Source of the DNA: Pseudomonas orientalis
Lineage (GTDB): Bacteria > Pseudomonadota > Gammaproteobacteria > Pseudomonadales > Pseudomonadaceae
Direction: 5' to 3'
NCBI RefSeq assembly: GCF_001439815.1
Contig: NZ_JYLM01000012.1
Coordinates: 1 to 64,000, forward strand
DNA: 64,000 nucleotides
A model generated the notes under the pieces. That model saw only the letters and a program-made list of their open reading frames with translations. It was not told where the DNA came from and made no database searches. The position numbers and the translations under genes were made by a program. Positions 32,262 to 41,052 of this stretch are shown piece after piece. Position 1 is the first letter of the stretch; every line of letters begins with the position of its first letter.

Positions 32262-34277
32262 TTACGCCGCCTGCACCTGGTTACGCCCTGCCGCCTTGGC
32301 CCTGTAAAGCGCTTCATCGGCGCGCTTGAGTGCCAGGTCACTGCGCTCGCCCGGCTGGAACTGCGCGACGCCCATGGATACCGTGATGGTCACCGGCTCG
32401 CCCTTGAAGTGGAACGGGCACGCCTCGATGGCCACTCGCAACACTTCGCCGACGGCCAAGGCATCGGCCAAGGCTGAGTCGGGCATCAGCAACACAAACT
32501 CTTCGCCGCCGAAGCGCGCAATGAAATCGGTCGGGCGCAGGTGCTTGCGCAGCACATTGGCGATGATCTTCAGGACCTTGTCGCCGGCCAAATGGCCGTA
32601 GCCGTCGTTGATGCGCTTGAAGTGGTCGAGGTCCAGCATAGCCAGTGACAGGCTGTTGCCACGCTGGTGCCAGGCATTGACCTCATGATCCAGGCGCTCA
32701 CTCCAGGCCGCGCGGTTGGGCAGGCCGGTGAGCGGATCGATCAGCGCCTTCTGGCGCTGAATTTCCAGATGCTCACGATAGCCCTGGGCTTCCTGCTCCA
32801 TGTTCGCCACCCGCTCAGCCAGGCCTTGAAGGCGCGCAGCCACTTCCTGCTCGCGCTGGTCGCGCTGTTGCTGGTGTTCGTCCATGGTGCCGAGCAAGCC
32901 TTCAAGGTGGCTCTCCAGCACCTGCTTGAGGCTGTCCAGATCGGCGGCGTCCTGCACGCTGTTTTGCAGGCCGTCTACCTGTTCGCGAATTTGCGTGTCC
33001 AGCTCCCTCGCGGCAGAGCGGCTGTCGGCGTGCTCATCGCTTGCGAACTGCAAATGGCCCTGAAATGCCTCAAGGCGCTCGTTGAGCTGTTTAAGGTAAG
33101 TCTCGAACTCATGCTGGCCGCTGTCGGTAACCGCCAGCATCAGCACCGCCAGGTCATCGAGGATCGGCAGCAGCTCGTACCAGTTCAAGCCATGGGCCAG
33201 GCGCTCGCGCATGGCTTCGGCCTGGGGCCGGTGGCGCTCGGGCAAGGGCAACTCTTCCAGCAGGCCGAGCAAGGTGTCTTCGATATGCTTGGCCACCGAG
33301 CTGTAGGAAGGCTCGGGCGAATCAGGCAGGGCGTAGGGGTCAGGCTCTGCGGTATCCAGTACAGGCGGGAGTGAAAGGCTGCCGATCAGGGTTTCTTCAG
33401 GGGTATCGACGGGGTCTTGCGGCGTTTCTATGAAAGCCGCGAGTGCGCTTTCGGGAGCGTCCTCCTCGGCCGGCGCTTCAGGCGCCTCGGGTTCGTCAGG
33501 CTTGGGCGCGGGTGGCGTCTGAGCAGGCGCTTCGAACTCGAACGTTACGCTGGCGGGCGTCTCCTTTACGGATGCCGCCGGCTCAGGCGCAGAGGCGGCC
33601 GTGGTTGGCGGCAACGGCGCAAAAGCGCGCAATGCCTGGGCCAGCTCTTCGGATTGCGCGGGCTCTGGAGGCTCGGGCGCAGCCGGTGAGGGCGCGACGG
33701 ATTTTGGTGTAGGCGGCGTCTCGGGCTCGGGCGCTTCGTTCAAGGGTTCCTTGGCACCAAACAAACGCTGCAGTAACCCAGGCCCGGAGCGCGGCGTTTC
33801 GCCATCCGGCTCCAGATTATGCAGCGCCTGTTCCTGCAAGCTGCTCAACTCGCTGAGCAGCAGCGGTATTTCCCGTGCCTGCCCGACTCGACCGTCGAGC
33901 TGCTTGGCGAAGGTCTTCAGCGGACGCGCCACCTCACGGGGTAACGGAAGTTTCTGCAACTGCGCGACCAGGGCGGTGAGGGCGGTACTGATCTGGTCAA
34001 CCCGGGTTTCGCGGCGCTGCTCGGAATCCAGCACCGCCTTTTCCAAACGCGGCAGCAGGGCGGCGAGGGCGGCGTCCATGTCGTCAGTACGCACGACATC
34101 GCGCATTTCCTTCATGCATTGATCGACAGCGCGGTCCGTGCCTTCCGCCGCCAGCGTGCTGCGCACCAGCCCTCGGCGCAGCAGATCGAGGCGCGCGGCC
34201 CAGCGGCGTTCGAGCTGGTCTTGTTGCTCAACGCTTTTAAGGTATTTTTCTTTCCAACGCTGGGCGTCGTCGCTCAT
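32262..34277 (-). CDS. dgcH: Diguanylate cyclase with GGEEF motif (DgcH-like)
   Basis: 671 residues. The N-terminal half is polar, with a Pro/Glu/Ala-rich linker (about 165-330) and coiled-coil stretches (about 405-500). The C-terminal GGDEF domain (about 510-671) holds the active motif GGEEF at 590-594 and looks competent to make c-di-GMP. No membrane helix and no I-site RxxD is evident just upstream of GGEEF. Length and neighbourhood match DgcH of P. aeruginosa, considered a constitutive core cyclase. The stop/start overlap (four bases) with the upstream EEP nuclease gene indicates one operon. Confidence 0.9.
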   Translation of the reverse strand: MSDDAQRWKEKYLKSVEQQDQLERRWAARLDLLRRGLVRSTLAAEGTDRAVDQCMKEMRDVVRTDDMDAALAALLPRLEKAVLDSEQRRETRVDQISTALTALVAQLQKLPLPREVARPLKTFAKQLDGRVGQAREIPLLLSELSSLQEQALHNLEPDGETPRSGPGLLQRLFGAKEPLNEAPEPETPPTPKSVAPSPAAPEPPEPAQSEELAQALRAFAPLPPTTAASAPEPAASVKETPASVTFEFEAPAQTPPAPKPDEPEAPEAPAEEDAPESALAAFIETPQDPVDTPEETLIGSLSLPPVLDTAEPDPYALPDSPEPSYSSVAKHIEDTLLGLLEELPLPERHRPQAEAMRERLAHGLNWYELLPILDDLAVLMLAVTDSGQHEFETYLKQLNERLEAFQGHLQFASDEHADSRSAARELDTQIREQVDGLQNSVQDAADLDSLKQVLESHLEGLLGTMDEHQQQRDQREQEVAARLQGLAERVANMEQEAQGYREHLEIQRQKALIDPLTGLPNRAAWSERLDHEVNAWHQRGNSLSLAMLDLDHFKRINDGYGHLAGDKVLKIIANVLRKHLRPTDFIARFGGEEFVLLMPDSALADALAVGEVLRVAIEACPFHFKGEPVTITVSMGVAQFQPGERSDLALKRADEALYRAKAAGRNQVQAA

Positions 34278-35152
34278 GCAAGAGGACCGCCAGGGCTTGG
34301 GCTCAACGCGGGTAATGCATCAGCCGTGAGCGAACCCGGCAGACGAATTTCTACCGCGACCGGCAGGTGATCGGAAATCGGCTGCGCCAGGACCTGCACA
34401 CTTTCCAGCGTGAGGCTCGGGCTGAGCAGGATATGGTCCAGACAGCGCTGCGGACGCCAGCTGGGAAACGTGGCTTCGACTTGCGGCGCCAGCAAGCCGA
34501 GGTCGCGCAGCGGGGAATTCTGCAGCAGGTCGTTGGCGTGGGTGTTCATGTCACCCATCAACACCTGGTGCTTGTAGTTGCCAATCAGGTCGCGCACGTA
34601 GGCCAACTGAAGGTTGCGCGTACGCCCGCCGAGCGCCAGGTGCATCATCACTACAACCAGGGCTTCCGGACCTTCGCCAAAACGCACCAGGATCGCGCCA
34701 CGTCCTTTGGGGCCCGGCAACGGGTGATCCTCGATGACGGTCGGCTTCAAACGACTGAGCACACCATTGCTGTGCTGCGCCAGGCGCCCGAGGTTGCGAT
34801 TGAGTTGCTGGTACCAGTAGGGGAAGGCACCGAGCTGGGCAAGGTGTTCCACCTGGTTGATGTAGCCGGAGCGCAGGCTGCCGCCGTCGGCTTCCTGCAG
34901 GGCGACCAGGTCGAAGTCGCTGAGCAGGTCGCCGATTTTCTGCAGGTTGCCGGTACGCCCCTTGTGCGGCAGCAAGTGCTGCCAGCCACGCGTGAGGTAG
35001 TGCCGATATTTCTCGGTACTGTTACCCACCTGAATATTGAAACTGAGCAGGCGCAAGCGGCTGTCTGCCGGCAGGCCTGTGGATTCCAGATGATGTTCGT
35101 TGACCTGCGGGTCATGCAGGCCTACGACACGTTCGGTACCCCAGCGACGCAT
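34274..35152 (-). CDS. Endonuclease/exonuclease/phosphatase family protein
   Basis: 292 residues. EEP-fold motifs: RLLSFNIQVG near 33-42, ALQEADGG near 96-103, MGDMNTHANDLL near 199-210 and HILLSPSLT...SDHLPVAVEIRLP near 240-270, the usual metal and His/Asp catalytic set. No signal peptide, so probably cytoplasmic; DNA, RNA or a phosphoester may be the substrate. It ends four bases into the start of the diguanylate cyclase gene, and dsbA lies 10 bases downstream in plus coordinates. Confidence 0.85.
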   Translation of the reverse strand: MRRWGTERVVGLHDPQVNEHHLESTGLPADSRLRLLSFNIQVGNSTEKYRHYLTRGWQHLLPHKGRTGNLQKIGDLLSDFDLVALQEADGGSLRSGYINQVEHLAQLGAFPYWYQQLNRNLGRLAQHSNGVLSRLKPTVIEDHPLPGPKGRGAILVRFGEGPEALVVVMMHLALGGRTRNLQLAYVRDLIGNYKHQVLMGDMNTHANDLLQNSPLRDLGLLAPQVEATFPSWRPQRCLDHILLSPSLTLESVQVLAQPISDHLPVAVEIRLPGSLTADALPALSPSPGGPLA

Positions 35153-35162
35153 GGCGAGCCCC

Positions 35163-35798
35163 TTACTTGGCCGCGCGCTCTTTGGCGATCAGCTGGTCGG
35201 CAACATTGAGGGTCGCTTCAGGACCACCGGTAGTACCCAGGTCGAAACGGTATTTGCCGTTGACGATCATGGTGGGTACGCCCTGCACACCGTACTTCTG
35301 TGCGAGTTCCTTGGCCTGCTTGATCTGGCCCTGGATGGCAAAGGAGTTGAACGTGGCCAGGAACTTGTCTTTGTCGACACCCTGGGTGGCGACGAAGTCA
35401 GCCATTTCGTCCGGCTTGGTCAGGCGCTTGCCTTCTTTCTGGATCGCGTTGAATACCGCGTTGTGGACCTTGTGCTCCACACCCATGGCTTCCAGGGTCA
35501 GGAACAGTTGGCCGTGGGCATCCCATGGGCCGCCGAACATGGCCGGAATGCGCTTGAAGTTCACATCCTTGGGCAGTTTTTCGACCCAAGGGTTGATGGT
35601 CGGTTCAAAGGCGTAGCAATGCGGGCAGCCGTACCAGAACAGCTCCACCACTTCGATCTTGCCGGGCACCGAAACCGGGACCGGGTTAGTCAATTCAACG
35701 TAGGTTTTACCGGCTTCAAGCGGCACGTCGGCAGCTTGCGCGGTCATGCCGAAGAGACTGGCAGTGACGAGAGCGGCGCTGAGGATCAGATTACGCAT
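35163..35798 (-). CDS. dsbA: Thiol:disulfide interchange protein DsbA
   Basis: 211 residues with signal peptide (about 1-22, TAQA-AD) and a thioredoxin fold carrying the CPHC active site at 58-61 (FWYGCPHCYAF). The cis-proline loop GVPTMIVNGKYR is near 175-186. Introduces disulfides into secreted proteins in the periplasm. ATG start at 35798. It is the first gene of an apparent minus-strand operon with the EEP nuclease and the cyclase. Confidence 0.96.
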   Translation of the reverse strand: MRNLILSAALVTASLFGMTAQAADVPLEAGKTYVELTNPVPVSVPGKIEVVELFWYGCPHCYAFEPTINPWVEKLPKDVNFKRIPAMFGGPWDAHGQLFLTLEAMGVEHKVHNAVFNAIQKEGKRLTKPDEMADFVATQGVDKDKFLATFNSFAIQGQIKQAKELAQKYGVQGVPTMIVNGKYRFDLGTTGGPEATLNVADQLIAKERAAK

Positions 35799-35894
35799 GC
35801 TTTACTCCTGGACAAATAAAGTCGCCTCACGCGACCTTTATGTGTGACAGGTCTACGCGGACATGAGTTCGTTAGTGTAACGGCAGCGGCCACA

Positions 35895-35922
35895 AAAAAG
35901 GGCGGCCCTGGCCACCCTTTTT
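35895..35922 (-). terminator. Intrinsic terminator of cytochrome c4 gene
   Basis: AAAAAGGG and GGCC arms (35895-35907) pair with GGCC and CCCTTTTT (35910-35922), with one mismatched pair and a 2-base loop. On the minus strand it ends in a run of six T, 45 bases after the cytochrome stop. It would also work in the other direction. Confidence 0.8.
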
Positions 35923-35966
35923 ATGCTTGCATCGATGGATTAATCGAGCGTTAACGTTGCAGGCTG

Positions 35967-36578
35967 TCAGTGCAAGCCCTGGATGTAACTGGAGATTGCC
36001 GCAATGTCCTCATCACTCAATTTGCGCGCGATGGTGCGCATGGTCATCGCGTCGCCATCGTTGGCTCGGCCAGCGTCTTCCTTGCGGAAATCGGTCAGCT
36101 GTTTGGCGATGTAGGCCGCGTGCTGGCCGCTCAGGTGCGGGAAGCCGGCGGCGGCGTTGCCTACGCCGTTGGGCGAGTGGCAACCGGTACAGGCGGGCAG
36201 GCCCTTGTCCAGGTCGCCACCACGAAACAGTTTCTCGCCACGGGCGACCAGTTTCGGATCGGCAGCTCCCACGCTGCCTTTCTGACTGGCGAAGTACGCC
36301 GCGATATCCGCCATGTCCTGATCGCTGGTATTGGTCAGCAAGCCCGTCATTTCCAGGACTGTGCGCTTGCCGCTCTTGATGTCCTGCATCTGCTTGACCA
36401 GGTAACGTTCACCCTGACCGGCCAGTTTGGGGAAGTTCGGCGCCGGGCTGTTACCGTCCGGTCCATGGCAAGCACCACACACGGCGGCTTTCGCCTGCCC
36501 CGCGGTAGCGTCGCCTGCAGCATGGGCAACACCGGTGATGCCCAAGGTCAACAGCAGACTCACGATCAGTTTGTTCAT
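35967..36578 (-). CDS. cc4: Cytochrome c4 (diheme)
   Basis: 203 residues with signal peptide (1-20, GVAHA-AG) and two class I cytochrome c domains. The heme sites are C34-C37-H38 (CGACH) and C130-C133-H134 (CTGCH). Distal methionines are expected near M77 and in DAMTMRTIA (about 178-186). Periplasmic electron carrier that can feed terminal oxidases, including the aa3 and cbb3 types. Divergent from engB, as in other pseudomonads. Confidence 0.95.
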   Translation of the reverse strand: MNKLIVSLLLTLGITGVAHAAGDATAGQAKAAVCGACHGPDGNSPAPNFPKLAGQGERYLVKQMQDIKSGKRTVLEMTGLLTNTSDQDMADIAAYFASQKGSVGAADPKLVARGEKLFRGGDLDKGLPACTGCHSPNGVGNAAAGFPHLSGQHAAYIAKQLTDFRKEDAGRANDGDAMTMRTIARKLSDEDIAAISSYIQGLH

Positions 36579-36924
36579 CAGCTAATCCAACTACGGCTAA
36601 GGGTTTAAGAGTTATCTACCGGGTTTACTCACCATCAATTCATTGATGGCCTGGTAATCCTCAGTACTGCAGTCCATGCACAAACCACGCGGCGGCATTG
36701 CCTTGAAACCCCGGGGTAATCAATTGATCATGTGTCGATCAATTCAGGGTTTGAGAGCGTTTTGCGTTCTAATGCGCAATAAAGGTCTTTTCGCTCCCGT
36801 GAACCTCATCCTTCGCTGGGACAAAGCACACACAAAATCTGCGGCATTATATACTGGCGCTACTGAAACGGAAACGACACCGCTTGCCGCACCCTTATTC
36901 GGCACCGCCCACATCGGAAAACTC
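36579..36924. other. 346-base divergent region between cytochrome c4 and engB
   Basis: No gene. Contains the 8-bp-arm palindrome at 36722-36744 and the engB leader. Open frames crossing it lack ribosome sites. Confidence 0.4.
36722..36744. promoter_or_regulatory. AATTGATC...GATCAATT palindrome
   Basis: Perfect 8-bp arms (36722-36729 and 36737-36744) separated by ATGTGTC. It resembles an ANR/FNR box in its TTGAT/ATCAA ends, but the spacing is 9 bases between these pentamers instead of 4, so it does not fit that consensus. Candidate operator for the cytochrome c4 or engB promoter. Confidence 0.4.
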
Positions 36925-37566
36925 ATGCAACTCAAGAATCCCATCCTCGGCCTGTGCCAACAGTCCACCTTCATGCTCAGCGCCGCCAAAGTGGACCAAT
37001 GCCCCGATGACGAGGGCTTTGAAGTCGCCTTTGCCGGCCGTTCCAACGCCGGCAAGTCCAGCGCACTGAACACCCTGACCCACGCCAGCCTGGCGCGCAC
37101 CTCGAAAACCCCGGGTCGCACGCAACTGCTCAATTTCTTCAAGCTAGACGATGATCGGCGTCTGGTCGACCTGCCGGGCTACGGTTATGCAAAAGTCCCT
37201 ATCCCGTTGAAGCTGCACTGGCAGCGTCACCTGGAGGCTTACCTGGGTGGACGGGAGAGTTTGAAGGGCTTGATCCTGATGATGGACATCCGTCACCCAA
37301 TGACCGATTTCGACCTGTTGATGCTCGATTGGGCAGTCGCCAGCGGCATGCCGATGCATATCCTGCTGACCAAGGCCGACAAGCTGACCTACGGCGCAGC
37401 CAAGAACACCCTGCTCAAAGTGCAGTCCGAAATCCGCAAGGGTTGGGGCGACGCCATCACCATCCAATTGTTCTCCGCCCCCAAGCGCATGGGCCTGGAG
37501 GACGCCTACACCGTACTGGCCGGCTGGATGGAATTGGCGGACAAGGGCGCCGAAATCGCCGAATAA
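36925..37566 (+). CDS. engB: Ribosome biogenesis GTPase EngB (YihA/YsxC)
   Basis: 213 residues. G1 motif GRSNAGKS (38-45), G2 region TSKTPGRTQLLNFF, G3 DLPGYGYAKV (about 72-81), G4 LTKADKL and G5-like SAPKRMG. Essential GTPase for large-subunit assembly. I set the start at the ATG at 36925 (MQLKNPILGLC), which matches homologue length; longer in-frame starts have no support. Converges with the ErsA-like RNA. Confidence 0.95.
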   Translation: MQLKNPILGLCQQSTFMLSAAKVDQCPDDEGFEVAFAGRSNAGKSSALNTLTHASLARTSKTPGRTQLLNFFKLDDDRRLVDLPGYGYAKVPIPLKLHWQRHLEAYLGGRESLKGLILMMDIRHPMTDFDLLMLDWAVASGMPMHILLTKADKLTYGAAKNTLLKVQSEIRKGWGDAITIQLFSAPKRMGLEDAYTVLAGWMELADKGAEIAE

Positions 37567-37579
37567 CTTTTCTGCGGGC

Positions 37580-37710
37580 AAAAAAAACCCCGGACTTCGT
37601 ATGGGGAGGGGAAGTTCGGGGTCCAAGTTCCGGACCGCTAGGGCGGGGTCCGGATATCTGCCAACACTTAACACAACATAGGAGCATTGAAGGGCTTCAC
37701 CACCCATTCA
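37580..37710 (-). ncRNA. ersA: ErsA-like small regulatory RNA
   Basis: Located between engB and polA, the locus of ErsA in P. aeruginosa (and of Spot 42 in enterics). On the minus strand the region ends in a strong intrinsic terminator: stem GGACCCCGAACTTC / GAAGTCCGGGGT, then eight T (37580-37587). The terminator loop is C-rich (CCCCTCCCC), an anti-Shine-Dalgarno sequence as used by ErsA on its targets. A second hairpin (TCCGGACC...GGTCCGGA, about 37629-37654) lies upstream. From the inferred start near 37709 the RNA would be about 130 nt, agreeing with the known size of 132. Strand and ends are inferred from promoter and terminator. Confidence 0.85.
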
Positions 37711-37715
37711 GTAAC

Positions 37716-37743
37716 TCTGAGTGGCAGTTCACAGGTTAAGTTC
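37716..37743 (-). promoter_or_regulatory. AlgU (sigma-22)-type promoter of the ErsA-like RNA
   Basis: On the minus strand: -35 GAACTT (37738-37743), exact match to the AlgU/RpoE consensus; 17-base spacer; -10 TCAGA (37716-37720), one change from TCTGA. Transcription would start near 37709. ErsA is known to depend on sigma-22 in P. aeruginosa, so this control appears conserved. Confidence 0.8.
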
Positions 37744-37777
37744 CGGCAGGCTCAAAAAACACTTTGAAATAACTGGC

Positions 37778-37825
37778 GGCGCTTTCCGATCTAAAGCGCC
37801 TCGCCATCACCCGCTGTGATGGCGA
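37778..37825 (-). terminator. Two hairpins downstream of polA
   Basis: TCGCCATCAC / GTGATGGCGA (37801-37825, perfect 10-bp stem, 5-base loop) and GGCGCTTT / AAAGCGCC (37778-37800, perfect 8-bp stem, 7-base loop), both within 60 bases of the polA stop. No long T-run, so termination would be weak or Rho-assisted. They separate polA from the ErsA-like promoter. Confidence 0.5.
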
Positions 37826-37835
37826 AACCGCAGCA

Positions 37836-40631
37836 TCAATGGGCTTCGTCCCAGTTATCGCCAATGCCCACGTCCACCACCAGGGGCACGTCCAGCTGCG
37901 CCGCAGCGCTCATGTGCTCGCGAATTCTCTCGCTGACCTCTGCGACCAGATCCTCACGCACCTCCAGCACCAGTTCATCGTGCACCTGGAGGATGACCTT
38001 GGCGTCCAGGCCCGACTCGGCCAGCCAGTTGTCCACCTTCACCATGGCTTTCTTGATGATGTCCGCCGCCGTGCCCTGCATTGGCGCGTTGATCGCGGTG
38101 CGCTCTGCCGCTGCGCGCTCCTGAGGCTTGTTGGAGTTGATATCCGGCAAGTACAGACGCCGCCCGAAGAAGGTTTCCACATAGCCCTGGTCCGCCGCCT
38201 GGGCACGGGTGCGCTCCATGTACTCGCGCACCCCGGGATAGCGGGCGAAGTACACATCGATATAGGCCTTGGCGGTCTTGGTGTCGACGCCGATGTCCTT
38301 GCCGAGCTTCTGGGCGCCCATGCCATAGATCAGGCCGAAGTTGATCGCCTTGGCGCTGCGGCGCTGGTTGGAGGTGACCTCGGTCAATTCGACCTTGAAT
38401 ACCTCGGCGGCCGTGGCGGTGTGCACGTCCAGGTCGTTGCGAAAGGCATTCATCAACCCTTCGTCCTTCGACAGGTGCGCCATGATCCGCAGTTCGATCT
38501 GCGAATAGTCCGCCGCCAGCAGCTTGTAACCCTTGGGCGCGATAAACGCCTGGCGAATGCGCCGCCCCTCGGCGGTACGCACCGGGATGTTCTGCAGGTT
38601 CGGATCGCTGGAAGAAAGACGCCCGGTCGCCGCCACCGCCTGATGGTAGGACGTATGAATCCGCCCGGTACGGGGGTTGATCTGTTCCGGCAGGCGGTCG
38701 GTGTAGGTGCTTTTGAGCTTGCTCATGCTGCGGTACTGCATGAGTACCTTGGGCAACGGAAAATCATCCTCCGCCAGTTTGGCCAGCACTTCCTCGGCGG
38801 TGGATGCCTGCCCCTTGCCGGTTTTTTTCAACACCGGCATGCCGAGCTTCTCGTAGAGGATCGCTCCGAGCTGCTTGGGCGAACCGAGGTTGAATGCCTC
38901 GCCGGCGATTTCGAACGCCTGGCGCTCCAGTTCGATCATCTTGTTGCCCAGCTCGATGCTCTGGATGCCCAGCAGGTCCTTGTCCACCAAAGCGCCCTGG
39001 CGCTCGATACGTGCCAGCACCGGCACCAGCGGAATTTCGATATCCGTCAGTACGCTGGCCAGGCTCGGGATCGCGGTCAGCTTCGCGTGCAGTTCCTGAT
39101 GCAGGCGCAAGGTCACGTCGGCGTCTTCGGCCGCGTAGGGGCCGGCTTGCTCAAGGGCGATCTGGTCGAAGGTCAGCTGTTTGGCGCCCCTGCCGGCGAT
39201 GTCCTGGAAGCTGACCGTGTCGTGGTCCAGGTACTTCTTCGCCAGGCTGTCCATGTCATGGCGGGTCGCGGTGGAGTTCAGCACGTAGGATTCGAGCATG
39301 GTGTCGAAAGCGATGCCGCGCACGGTGATGCCCTGCGCCGGGTCGCCACCGATGGCGCAGTTGGCCAGGATGTTCATATCAAACTTGGCGTGCTGGCCGA
39401 CCTTGAGCCTGGCCGGATCTTCCAGCAACGGCTTCAAGGCCAGCAGCACGGTGTCACGGTCCAATTGCTCCGGCGCGCCGGTGTAGGCATGCGTCAGCGG
39501 GATATACGCGGCTTCATGGGCCTGCACCGCAAACGACAGCCCGACCAATTGGGCTTGCTGGGCGTCGATGCCGGTGGTCTCGGTATCGAAGGCAAACAAC
39601 GGCGCATCGTTGAGTTTCTTCAGCCACAGATCGAACGTGGCCTGGTCAAGAACGGTGGTGTAAACCGTCTCCACCGGCACCGCGATAACCGCCTCGGCAG
39701 GCGCCTCGGTGACCGGCACAACCTCATTGGCTGCCTTGAGCTCGACCCGCTTGGTATCGCGCTGGATCTCGTCGTACCAGCTCTTGAATTCAAGCAGCGT
39801 GTACAACTCCAGCAGCTTTTCGCGATCCGGCTCGATCAGGTGCAAGTCGTCCAGGCCGATGTCCAGGGGCACGTCGATTTTGATCGTCGCCAGCCGATAG
39901 GACAGGAACGCCATCTCCCTGTGCTCTTCCAGCTTGGCCGGCAGCGTCTTGGCGCCACGAATCGGCAGGGTCGGCACAATGTCCAACTGCTCATACAGCT
40001 CTTTCAGGCCGCCATTGACACCCACCAGCAAACCGGAGGCGGTCTTCGGACCGATGCCGGGAACGCCGGGGATGTTGTCGGAGGAATCGCCCATCAGCGC
40101 CAGGTAATCGATGATCTGCTCCGGAGCGACGCCGAATTTCTCCTTTACGCCCTCGATGTCCATCGAACTACCGGTCATGGTGTTGACCAGAGTAATGTGC
40201 CCGTCCACCAGTTGCGCCATGTCCTTGTCGCCGGTGGAGATCACCACCGGGCGGTCAGCGGCGGCGCTGCTGCGGGCCAGGGTGCCGATCACGTCATCGG
40301 CCTCGACGCCTTCGACGCACAGCAACGGGAAACCCAGGGCGATCACGCTCTGGTGCAGGGGTTCGATCTGCAGGCGCATGTCATCGGGCATGCTCGGGCG
40401 ATTGGCTTTGTAGTCGGCGAACATTTCATCGCGAAAGGTCCCGCCCTTGGCGTCGAACACCACGGCGAACGGGCTGTCCGGGTACTGCTTGCGCAGGCTC
40501 TTGAGCATGTTCAACACGCCCTTGACCGCGCCGGTCGGCAGGCCTTGGGAGGTGGTCAGCGGTGGCAGCGCGTGGAAGGCGCGGTACAGATAAGAAGAAC
40601 CGTCCACCAGGACGAGGGGCGCTTGGCTCAT
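37836..40631 (-). CDS. polA: DNA polymerase I
   Basis: 931 residues with all three domains: 5'-3' exonuclease (about 1-290, LVLVDGSSYLYRAFHAL and DKDMAQLV), 3'-5' exonuclease (about 320-520, FAFDTETTGID present), and the polymerase (about 560-931). Polymerase motif A is DYSQIELRIMAHLS, the finger helix RRSAKAINFGLIYGMG, and motif C QVHDELVLEV. Repair and Okazaki-fragment processing. I chose the ATG at 40631 (MSQAPLVLVDGS); a TTG four codons upstream is less likely. Confidence 0.97.
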   Translation of the reverse strand: MSQAPLVLVDGSSYLYRAFHALPPLTTSQGLPTGAVKGVLNMLKSLRKQYPDSPFAVVFDAKGGTFRDEMFADYKANRPSMPDDMRLQIEPLHQSVIALGFPLLCVEGVEADDVIGTLARSSAAADRPVVISTGDKDMAQLVDGHITLVNTMTGSSMDIEGVKEKFGVAPEQIIDYLALMGDSSDNIPGVPGIGPKTASGLLVGVNGGLKELYEQLDIVPTLPIRGAKTLPAKLEEHREMAFLSYRLATIKIDVPLDIGLDDLHLIEPDREKLLELYTLLEFKSWYDEIQRDTKRVELKAANEVVPVTEAPAEAVIAVPVETVYTTVLDQATFDLWLKKLNDAPLFAFDTETTGIDAQQAQLVGLSFAVQAHEAAYIPLTHAYTGAPEQLDRDTVLLALKPLLEDPARLKVGQHAKFDMNILANCAIGGDPAQGITVRGIAFDTMLESYVLNSTATRHDMDSLAKKYLDHDTVSFQDIAGRGAKQLTFDQIALEQAGPYAAEDADVTLRLHQELHAKLTAIPSLASVLTDIEIPLVPVLARIERQGALVDKDLLGIQSIELGNKMIELERQAFEIAGEAFNLGSPKQLGAILYEKLGMPVLKKTGKGQASTAEEVLAKLAEDDFPLPKVLMQYRSMSKLKSTYTDRLPEQINPRTGRIHTSYHQAVAATGRLSSSDPNLQNIPVRTAEGRRIRQAFIAPKGYKLLAADYSQIELRIMAHLSKDEGLMNAFRNDLDVHTATAAEVFKVELTEVTSNQRRSAKAINFGLIYGMGAQKLGKDIGVDTKTAKAYIDVYFARYPGVREYMERTRAQAADQGYVETFFGRRLYLPDINSNKPQERAAAERTAINAPMQGTAADIIKKAMVKVDNWLAESGLDAKVILQVHDELVLEVREDLVAEVSERIREHMSAAAQLDVPLVVDVGIGDNWDEAH

Positions 40632-40705
40632 GAGCAGGATCAACCTTTTCGGCGGGTCAGGCGCTAGAATAGCCGGACCAATGAAAACAAAGGGACAAGG
40701 TTATC

Positions 40706-40996
40706 ATGCGTACATTCAATCGCCTGCTGTTCACTGGCTTGATTGCACTCGCTCCGATGGCTGCCATGGCGGCCGACGATGCCCCGTCGGGTGATCCGGA
40801 GGTGACCATTCGCACGGAAGGCGACAAAACTATCCAGGAGTACCGCCAAAACGGCTTCCTGTACGCCATCAAGGTCACGCCAAAAGGGGCTCCACCGTAT
40901 TTCCTGGTACGCGCCGATGGAACCGACGCGAACTTCATCCGTTCTGACCAGCCGGATATGTTGATCCCGTCATGGAAGATCTTCGAATGGAAATGA
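40706..40996 (+). CDS. DUF2782 small secreted protein
   Basis: 96 residues: signal peptide (about 1-22, AMA-AD) and a short beta-rich domain (PEVTIRTEGDKTIQEYRQNGFLYAIKVTPKGAPPYFLVRADG) matching DUF2782. Conserved between polA and thrB in pseudomonads; function unknown. ATG with AAGG upstream. thrB starts 56 bases after the stop. Confidence 0.88.
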   Translation: MRTFNRLLFTGLIALAPMAAMAADDAPSGDPEVTIRTEGDKTIQEYRQNGFLYAIKVTPKGAPPYFLVRADGTDANFIRSDQPDMLIPSWKIFEWK

Positions 40997-41052
40997 TTCC
41001 CTAATTTCAACCGGCACCGCCCTGAGCGGCGCCCGTAACGGCAGTTTTAACC

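Noticed and set aside
36722..36744. ANR (FNR-type) binding site
   Set aside because: The half-sites resemble TTGAT and ATCAA but are 9 bases apart instead of 4.
37839..40667. 942-codon frame antisense to polA
   Set aside because: Striking in length, but its translation is low-complexity and polA is unambiguous on the other strand.
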